From Natrinema pellirubrum DSM 15624 (GTDB lineage: Archaea > Halobacteriota > Halobacteria > Halobacteriales > Natrialbaceae), in NCBI RefSeq assembly GCF_000230735.2, contig NC_019962.1, forward strand, positions 2,666,001-2,730,000: a DNA stretch of 64,000 bases, read 5' to 3'. The position numbers were made by a program, and so were the translations under genes. Of the stretch, positions 58,813 through 64,000 are shown in pieces (within the stretch, counting starts at the first letter, position 1; every line of letters starts with the position of its first letter). The notes beneath the pieces are model-generated. The model was not told the origin of the DNA and ran no database searches. It was given only the letters and a program-made list of their open reading frames with translations.

Positions 58813-60182
58813 GCGAAATCACCCAGCGAGGCGGTGTCGGCGTCAGCGTCGGCGTCGTCGTCCGCTCGGGCGTCTCCCTCTCCGGACCCGTCGGCCGCAT
58901 CGGCGACTGCACCGTCCTCGTCGGTGGCCGCCCCACCGTCGCCGTCGGCGGCCGTCGGCTCCGTCTCACCGTCGGCTCCGGCACCGCTCGAGTCGGCTTC
59001 CGCCGTCTCGAGTTCGTCGGCGACCGTCGTCACGTCGTCGTCGGCTGGCTCCCGGTCGGGCGCGGGCTCGAGCGCCGACGTGTCCTCCTCGAGGAGGTCC
59101 CGGACCCGGCGTTCGACGCGCTCGCGGACGTTCGCGTCGGCCAGGTCGTCGGTCCGGACGGTTTCGTCGATCTCGCGGGCGGCGTCGCTCAGGCCCAGTT
59201 CGCGCACCCGCTCGCGGACGGCGGCGTCGGGGTCGGCGAAGCTCACCGAGACATCCTCGTCCTCGTCGGGTAGCTCCCGGCGGTCGTTGACCCGGGCGAC
59301 CAGCGCCCCGCGATCGATCGCGAGTTCCTCGATCGCAGCGGGGGTGATCGGCCGGCCCTCGCCCTCGACGGTGATGATAACGACCGCGTCCGCGAGGTCG
59401 TGCTGGCGGACCCGCTCCTGAACGCGGTCGACGCCCTCGCCTTCGGCCAGGTCCACGTCGACGAAGACGAACTCGCGGGTGTCGGTCAGCCCGCGGCGAC
59501 TGATCGCGACCTCGTCGTCGAAATCCACGAGGTTGTAGCCCCGGTCCGCGCGCTCGCTGGCGCTCGCTCGCTCGGTCGACCCGCAGTAGGTGACCCAGGT
59601 GTCACGCACCTCGGCGGTATCCGGTTTGTGGTTGTCCCCCACTAGGAGGGCGTCGAAATCGACCGTCGACGCCGCGAGGACGGTGTCCGTATCCCAGTCC
59701 GCGTGCGCGAACGGTTCGAAGAGACCGTGGCTCACGAGGGTCGCATGGTCGGCCTCGGCGGGGACGGGATCGAACTCGTACTCGAGGTCCTCACGCCGGG
59801 ACCGGGGGACGAAGTCGAGGCCGTAGACGGCGACGTCGTCGACGACGACCGGTTCGGCACCGAGTCGCGTCGCGAGGCCGAGATCGGCGAAGAGATCGAG
59901 CCACTGGGCGTCGCGTTTCGACTCGTGGTTGCCGACGACGGCCAGAAAGGGGATTTCGGCCGCCGAGAGTGTTCGGAGGATATCGACGGTGCCCTGCAGG
60001 TCGACGAGGCTCGGCCGGCGGTCGTGAAAGAGGTCGCCGGCGTGGATCACCGCATCGACGTCATCGGCGACGGCGTCCTCGACGACCGAGCGGAAGGCCT
60101 CGAGGAAGTCCCGTCGTCGCTCGGGCGAGTTGTACTGCTGGTACCCGATGTGGGTATCGCCCGTATGGATAACCCGCGTCAT
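58809..60182 (-). CDS. mre11: DNA double-strand break repair nuclease Mre11
   Basis: This 457-residue calcineurin-like phosphoesterase shows all main metal motifs: [11 protein letters not shown] (Asp9, His11), [33 protein letters not shown] and LLVGDNHKP. It is a nuclease that trims and opens DNA ends with Rad50. The C-terminal 140 residues are a long acidic disordered tail, unlike shorter homologues. ATG 60182 gives [11 protein letters not shown], the normal start. It is the first gene of mre11-rad50. Confidence 0.96.
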   Translation of the reverse strand: MTRVIHTGDTHIGYQQYNSPERRRDFLEAFRSVVEDAVADDVDAVIHAGDLFHDRRPSLVDLQGTVDILRTLSAAEIPFLAVVGNHESKRDAQWLDLFADLGLATRLGAEPVVVDDVAVYGLDFVPRSRREDLEYEFDPVPAEADHATLVSHGLFEPFAHADWDTDTVLAASTVDFDALLVGDNHKPDTAEVRDTWVTYCGSTERASASERADRGYNLVDFDDEVAISRRGLTDTREFVFVDVDLAEGEGVDRVQERVRQHDLADAVVIITVEGEGRPITPAAIEELAIDRGALVARVNDRRELPDEDEDVSVSFADPDAAVRERVRELGLSDAAREIDETVRTDDLADANVRERVERRVRDLLEEDTSALEPAPDREPADDDVTTVADELETAEADSSGAGADGETEPTAADGDGGAATDEDGAVADAADGSGEGDARADDDADADADTASLGDFA

Positions 60183-60400
60183 TGGCCAGTCGTTGGCGAG
60201 CCCGCCCTAAAGGGGTTCGGTGATCGAGGTGAAAGTAAACCGGCCGGTCCGAACGGCGGCGAGACCCGACAGACCGAGGGAAGCGTCGGAGCGATCGAGT
60301 CGACGCAGGGCCCGTCGGCAACGTGGCTACGTCCCGTTCCGCTCGAGGCGGACTACCCTGTTGACGTAACTAATATATAAATAAAAATTAAATTATTTGT

Positions 60401-61096
60401 ATGGATTCTAACAAGTTGAAAACAAGCGTCCTGCTGTTGATCGGCGTAGGGCTGTTACTGAATCCGATCTATCTGGTCCCCGAAACTCTCGACGGATCGG
60501 AAACACGAGTCAGGTACGACATCGAGCGAGTTACCAACGAGTCGACCGCGAAAACGGTCATCCATCGATCCGATCAGACCCTCCAGTGTGGTGGTGACCC
60601 CGTCGAACGGGCGTGTACACTCGAGAGGAGAATACTGGAGCAGGGACCGATCGAGTCCGATCGACCCATGGGCCGATTGAACGTCTCGACGGAGCGGTAT
60701 AAGCGGGCGTGGAGCAGATATACGCTCGTGTCGATTGACGACGGGTTCTACGTCCCCGACACACGGACCGAGGGGAACACGACGCGACTGTCGCTGCGCG
60801 AGGTCTCGCCCATGGACGCAGTCGAGCGGATCGCAGTTCCGAGCCGACGAATGCCCGTCGCGGTACGGGAAGCCGCCGAGACGGGATCAGTTACCGTCCT
60901 CGACCGGCGACTACCCGTATTCGAGCGGCATGATCCGGTCGTCCACGACGGCGACGTATACTATCGGACGGCGAGGGAAGTACAGCGTCCGCGAGAGCCG
61001 ACCCAGCTCGTCGGTGTTCGTCTCCTCGCGTTTGTCGGGGGCGGAGTGTGCATCGCTATCGCTTGGAAGCGGCGGGGTCAGCGACGCTCTTCTTGA
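60401..61096 (+). CDS. Membrane-spanning protein with extracellular domain, unknown function
   Basis: This 231-residue protein has an N-terminal hydrophobic helix (LKTSVLLLIGVGLLLNPIYL), a beta-rich central domain of about 150 residues (ETRVRYDIERVTNESTAKTV, YTLVSIDDGFYVPDTRTEGN, VERIAVPSRRMPVAVREAAE) and a C-terminal helix (GVRLLAFVGGGVCIAIAWKR) with a basic tail. An AT-rich promoter (AATATATAAATAAAAATTAA) lies directly upstream. It is lower in GC than its neighbours. No relatives are recognised beyond haloarchaeal hypotheticals. Confidence 0.75.
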   Translation: MDSNKLKTSVLLLIGVGLLLNPIYLVPETLDGSETRVRYDIERVTNESTAKTVIHRSDQTLQCGGDPVERACTLERRILEQGPIESDRPMGRLNVSTERYKRAWSRYTLVSIDDGFYVPDTRTEGNTTRLSLREVSPMDAVERIAVPSRRMPVAVREAAETGSVTVLDRRLPVFERHDPVVHDGDVYYRTAREVQRPREPTQLVGVRLLAFVGGGVCIAIAWKRRGQRRSS

Positions 61097-61139
61097 ACGG
61101 ACTCGGAGACGAGAACAGCGACGTCTACTCGAATGAGGG

Positions 61140-61409
61140 CTACGACTGAATGTCGAGGCTGTACAGCCGCTTGCGGGCGTCGGAGAACGAAAAGCGCGAG
61201 TCGATGACGTTCTCCTCATCGAGTCGGTTCAGGGCGTACCGAACCGTCCGCGAGGGCAACAGCGTCTCGTCGGCGAGCTGTTGCTGAGTCATCGTGTCGT
61301 TGTACTCGAGGACCTTCGCGACGAGTTTCGCACTCGGGGGCAGGTCTCGGACGTCATCCCACGTTCCACGCTCGTTGGTCTCCTGTCGAAGCGGCTCTGA
61401 AGCACTCAT
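61140..61409 (-). CDS. Winged helix-turn-helix regulator
   Basis: This 89-residue MarR/ArsR-like DNA-binding protein has DLPPSAKLVAKVLEYNDTMT, QQQLADETLLPSRTVRYALN and RLDEENVIDSRFSFSDARKR (wing), then LYSLDIQS. The helix-turn-helix is clear and it probably dimerises. It is divergent from PAN, with an AT-rich spacer holding both promoters. The target is unknown; autoregulation or control of PAN is possible. Confidence 0.85.
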   Translation of the reverse strand: MSASEPLRQETNERGTWDDVRDLPPSAKLVAKVLEYNDTMTQQQLADETLLPSRTVRYALNRLDEENVIDSRFSFSDARKRLYSLDIQS

Positions 61410-61534
61410 CTTACTCCTCCATTCCGAATACGGGGTAATAATATTTTCTATTCCTATTAATGTCCATCAGTTATACCTCGAGTTGAGTGCACCTACCCGA
61501 AGTCTCTTAAGAACCAACACCCAAAGGTCGGGTG

Positions 61535-62752
61535 ATGAGCGACACCGTGGACGACGTCGACCTCCCATACGACGAGGACGAGGCGTCCCAACAGGAGAAA
61601 ATCCAGGCGCTCGAGGAACGGCTGGAGATCCTCGAGGCGCAAAACGAGGAGATGCGCGACAAACTCCTCGACGCCAACGCCGAGAACAACAAGTACCAGC
61701 AGAAACTCGAGCGGCTCACACACGAGAACAAGAAGCTCAAGCAGTCCCCGCTGTTCGTCGCCACCGTGCAGGAAGTCACGGAGGAGGGCGTCATCATCAA
61801 ACAGCACGGGAACAACCAGGAGGCCCTGACCGAGGTCACCGACGAGATGCGCGACGATCTCGAACCCGACGCCCGGGTCGCGGTCAACAACTCGCTGTCG
61901 ATCGTCAAGCCCCTCTCGAACGAGACCGACGTCCGCGCCCGTGTGATGGAAGTCACCGAGAGCCCCGAGGTCAGCTATGAGGACATCGGCGGGCTCGAGG
62001 AGCAGATGCAGGAGGTCCGCGAGACCGTCGAGATGCCCCTCGAGAAGCCCGAGATGTTCGACGACGTGGGCATCGATCCGCCGAGCGGCGTTTTACTCTA
62101 CGGGCCGCCGGGGACGGGGAAGACGATGCTCGCGAAGGCCGTCGCCAACCAGACCGACGCCACCTTCATCAAGATGGCCGGCTCGGAACTGGTCCACAAG
62201 TTCATCGGCGAGGGCGCGAAGCTGGTTCGAGACCTCTTCGACGTCGCCCGCGAACACGAACCCGCAGTTATCTTCATCGACGAGATCGACGCCATCGCGG
62301 CAAAGCGAACGGAGTCGAAGACCTCCGGCGACGCCGAGGTCCAGCGGACGATGATGCAACTACTCAGCGAGATGGACGGCTTCGAGGAGCGAGGCGAGAT
62401 CCGGATCATCGCCGCGACCAACCGCTTCGACATGCTCGACCGCGCCATCCTCCGGCCCGGTCGGTTTGACCGCCTGATCGAGGTACCAAAGCCCAACGCC
62501 GAGGGTCGCGAGATCATCTTCGAGATCCACACCCGTGGGATGAACGTCGCCGACGACGTCGAATTCGCCGAACTGGCCGAAGAGGCCGACAACGCCTCCG
62601 GTGCCGACATCAAAGCCGTCTGTACCGAGGCCGGCATGTTCGCCATCCGCGACGACCGCACCGAGATCCGGATGGAGGACTTCCGCAACGCCTGGGACAA
62701 GGTTCAGGCCGAGTCCGACGAGACCGAGGACGTCTCGAAGACCTTCGCCTGA
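61535..62752 (+). CDS. pan: Proteasome-activating nucleotidase (PAN)
   Basis: This 405-residue AAA+ ATPase unfolds substrates and feeds the 20S proteasome. An N-terminal coiled coil (EKIQALEERLEILEAQNEEM, LDANAENNKYQQKLERLTHE) is followed by the OB-type domain and AAA core: Walker A GPPGTGKT (from residue 190), Walker B VIFIDEIDAI, arginine-finger region RPGRFDR and sensor GADIKAVCTEAGMFA. The C-terminus reads VSKTFA rather than a clear HbYX motif. ATG 61535 lies about 30 bp after TCTTAAGA, a likely TATA element. Confidence 0.96.
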   Translation: MSDTVDDVDLPYDEDEASQQEKIQALEERLEILEAQNEEMRDKLLDANAENNKYQQKLERLTHENKKLKQSPLFVATVQEVTEEGVIIKQHGNNQEALTEVTDEMRDDLEPDARVAVNNSLSIVKPLSNETDVRARVMEVTESPEVSYEDIGGLEEQMQEVRETVEMPLEKPEMFDDVGIDPPSGVLLYGPPGTGKTMLAKAVANQTDATFIKMAGSELVHKFIGEGAKLVRDLFDVAREHEPAVIFIDEIDAIAAKRTESKTSGDAEVQRTMMQLLSEMDGFEERGEIRIIAATNRFDMLDRAILRPGRFDRLIEVPKPNAEGREIIFEIHTRGMNVADDVEFAELAEEADNASGADIKAVCTEAGMFAIRDDRTEIRMEDFRNAWDKVQAESDETEDVSKTFA

Positions 62753-62908
62753 GACCGCGTCGGGAGGTCGACGCCGTTTCTCACACCGCTTTCGACGCAA
62801 ACCGCGGTCGGTGCCGTAACTACTGGCTTCGTTGCAGAACGACGAGCGACTCGTTCGGTCGAGCCCCCTCGAGAGCGGACGGGACCACAAGACATATTCT
62901 GCCCAACG

Positions 62909-62967
62909 CCTACCCATCGGGTAGGACGGTGGACAGCGGGTAGGGGTACTCGCAGTTTCTGTCCACC
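62909..62967 (+). other. Two tandem hairpins, small RNA candidate
   Basis: Hairpin 1 is CCTACCC-ATC-GGGTAGG (62909-62925). Hairpin 2 has arms GGTGGACAG (62928-62936) and CTGTCCACC (62959-62967), with an inner GCG/CGC. A TATA-like CATATT at about 62893 lies 15-20 bp upstream. It lies between convergent genes (pan, and the polyprenyl synthase), so it may instead be a terminator pair. Confidence 0.4.
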
Positions 62968-63037
62968 GATTTATCACCGCTCTCGAGCGGCGTCAGTGCC
63001 GTTCGACGGCCGAAGCGACGCCCGTTTCGACCCGGCG

Positions 63038-64000
63038 TCACTCGTCGCGTTCGATGACGAACTCGGTGAATTCCTCGAGCTTGCGGGTCGTTTCGTCGTC
63101 GAAGCCGAGACCGTCGATCTCGGCACGGGCCTGCGCCGCCAGTTCGAGGGCGCGATCGCGAGCGTACTCGATGCTGCCGGCGTCGGCGATGATCTCGAGG
63201 GCCTCACTGACGTCGTCGTCGGTGGTGTCGTCGGCCGCCAGAATCGTCTGGAGTCGGTCGGCGCGTTCGGGATCGCTCGCTTCGATCGCGTGAATGACCA
63301 TGAGCGTCTTCTTGCCCTCGCGGATATCGTTGCCGAACGCCTTGCCGAAGTCGCCGGCCCGCCCCAGCGAGTTCTCGACGTCCAAGATGTCGTCGCCGAT
63401 CTGGAAGGCGACCGCGGTCAGTTCCGCGTACTTCGCGACCGCCGCCTCGACTTCGGAGGGCTGGTCGGCGATGATCGCGGCCAGTCGCGCGACGATCCGC
63501 CCGAGACAGCCGGTCTTGCACGCGCACATCTCGAGGTATTCCTCGGTACCGATTCGGACCTCGCGCTCGTTGTGCCAGCAGATGTCCATGCCCTGCCCGA
63601 GATGCGTCCGGTTGAGTTCCTCCATGAGCATCTCGTAGGCGGCGAGTTGCCGGTCGGCCGGGAGGTCGGCCGGGTCGTTCGTGATGATCTTCAGCGGCAG
63701 GAAGTACATCGCGTTGCCGGCGTTGAGCGCGATGTCGCGGCCGTAGACGCGGTGGAGCGCTGGCTCTCCACGACGGATCGTGGCCCCGTCCTCGACATCG
63801 TCGACGATAATCGTCCCGTTGTGCAGGATCTCCGGAATGCAGGCGTAGGGGAGATACTCGGCGGGATCCTCCCCGAACCCCTCCATGAAGACGAGAAAGA
63901 GGACCGCCCGCCAGCGTTTGCCGCCACGGTCGAGCAGGTCCCACAACGGTGTCGCGAGGGCTTGCTGGATACCCTTGGGATCGTACGCGTAGGTCGGTGA
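63038..64000 (-). CDS. Polyprenyl (geranylgeranyl-type) diphosphate synthase, 5' end outside window
   Basis: This class I prenyl transferase has the first Asp-rich motif IIVDDVEDGATIRRG and second IGDDILD, with basic residues for diphosphate binding (GGKRWRAVLF, EGKKTLMVIH). At least 320 residues are visible and the frame continues past 64000, so the start lies outside. It makes C20 or C25 prenyl diphosphates for membrane lipids from DMAPP and IPP. It would supply the substrate for the UbiA-type enzyme at 4017. Length cannot be compared. Confidence 0.9.
   Translation of the reverse strand, partial: SPTYAYDPKGIQQALATPLWDLLDRGGKRWRAVLFLVFMEGFGEDPAEYLPYACIPEILHNGTIIVDDVEDGATIRRGEPALHRVYGRDIALNAGNAMYFLPLKIITNDPADLPADRQLAAYEMLMEELNRTHLGQGMDICWHNEREVRIGTEEYLEMCACKTGCLGRIVARLAAIIADQPSEVEAAVAKYAELTAVAFQIGDDILDVENSLGRAGDFGKAFGNDIREGKKTLMVIHAIEASDPERADRLQTILAADDTTDDDVSEALEIIADAGSIEYARDRALELAAQARAEIDGLGFDDETTRKLEEFTEFVIERDE

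Noticed and set aside
1-64000. CRISPR arrays, rRNA genes and a replication origin
   Set aside because: No regularly spaced repeats, no rRNA core sequences, and no orc1/cdc6 gene with origin boxes were seen.

Overview
This is chromosomal DNA of a haloarchaeon. The sequence is GC-rich, the proteins are strongly acidic, lipoproteins carry twin-arginine signals with lipoboxes, TATA boxes sit about 25-30 bp before near-leaderless starts, and the gene set is archaeal (SRP 7S RNA, PAN, Rad50/Mre11, PolB with intein, Rnp4, eS1, uS15, Pcc1, DGGGP synthase). The many CTCGAG motifs suggest the Natrialbales, which is inference only.

Layout. 1-3460 is an AT-richer, decayed stretch: a Tat lipoprotein gene broken by a G7 frameshift and by a 1389-bp ISH3-like insertion (16-bp inverted repeats, AAATT target duplication), a second small lipoprotein, and two related gene remnants, all lying beyond the 3' end of tRNA-Arg(TCG). 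3.6-13.6 kb holds housekeeping genes: UbiA lipid synthase, RAD55-like ATPase, CoA-binding protein, polyprenyl synthase-like protein, cysteine synthase, a degenerate NAD synthetase, SRP RNA, LolA-like lipoprotein, MscS, a YhbY-type protein and Rnp4. 13.7-18.3 kb is the most unusual part: two paralogous Tat lipoproteins of the family-5 (Dpp/Opp) solute-binding type whose halves appear in circularly permuted order. They flank a PAP2-type membrane phosphatase, have near-identical promoters and have no ABC transporter genes nearby.

18.4-32.9 kb carries a DUF2797 protein, a beta-helix lipoprotein split by another poly-G frameshift, CbiX and DR2241, purA, a small regulator, an 887-aa tripartite protein and an Fe3+-type ABC ATPase behind a TTTAGG-N4-CCTAAA operator candidate. 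33-37 kb is a TadA/TadC-type secretion ATPase and membrane platform. 37.2-39.8 kb is the uS15 - degenerate RecJ - Pcc1 - eS1 operon. 40-50.4 kb contains a blue-copper protein, archaetidylserine synthase, a HEAT-repeat protein, a phospholipase D-like protein, a DtxR-family regulator, a ferritin-like protein and sufCBD with a 16-bp perfect palindrome at the promoter. 50.6-64 kb holds PolB with a 412-aa intein, rad50-mre11, PAN and a polyprenyl synthase cut by the window edge.

Non-coding structure recurs. Three nested inverted-repeat elements of about 80 bp begin inside the TGA stop codon of the preceding gene (21916, 36987, 54977), and several other long palindromes sit at gene ends. No CRISPR array, rRNA gene or replication origin was seen.
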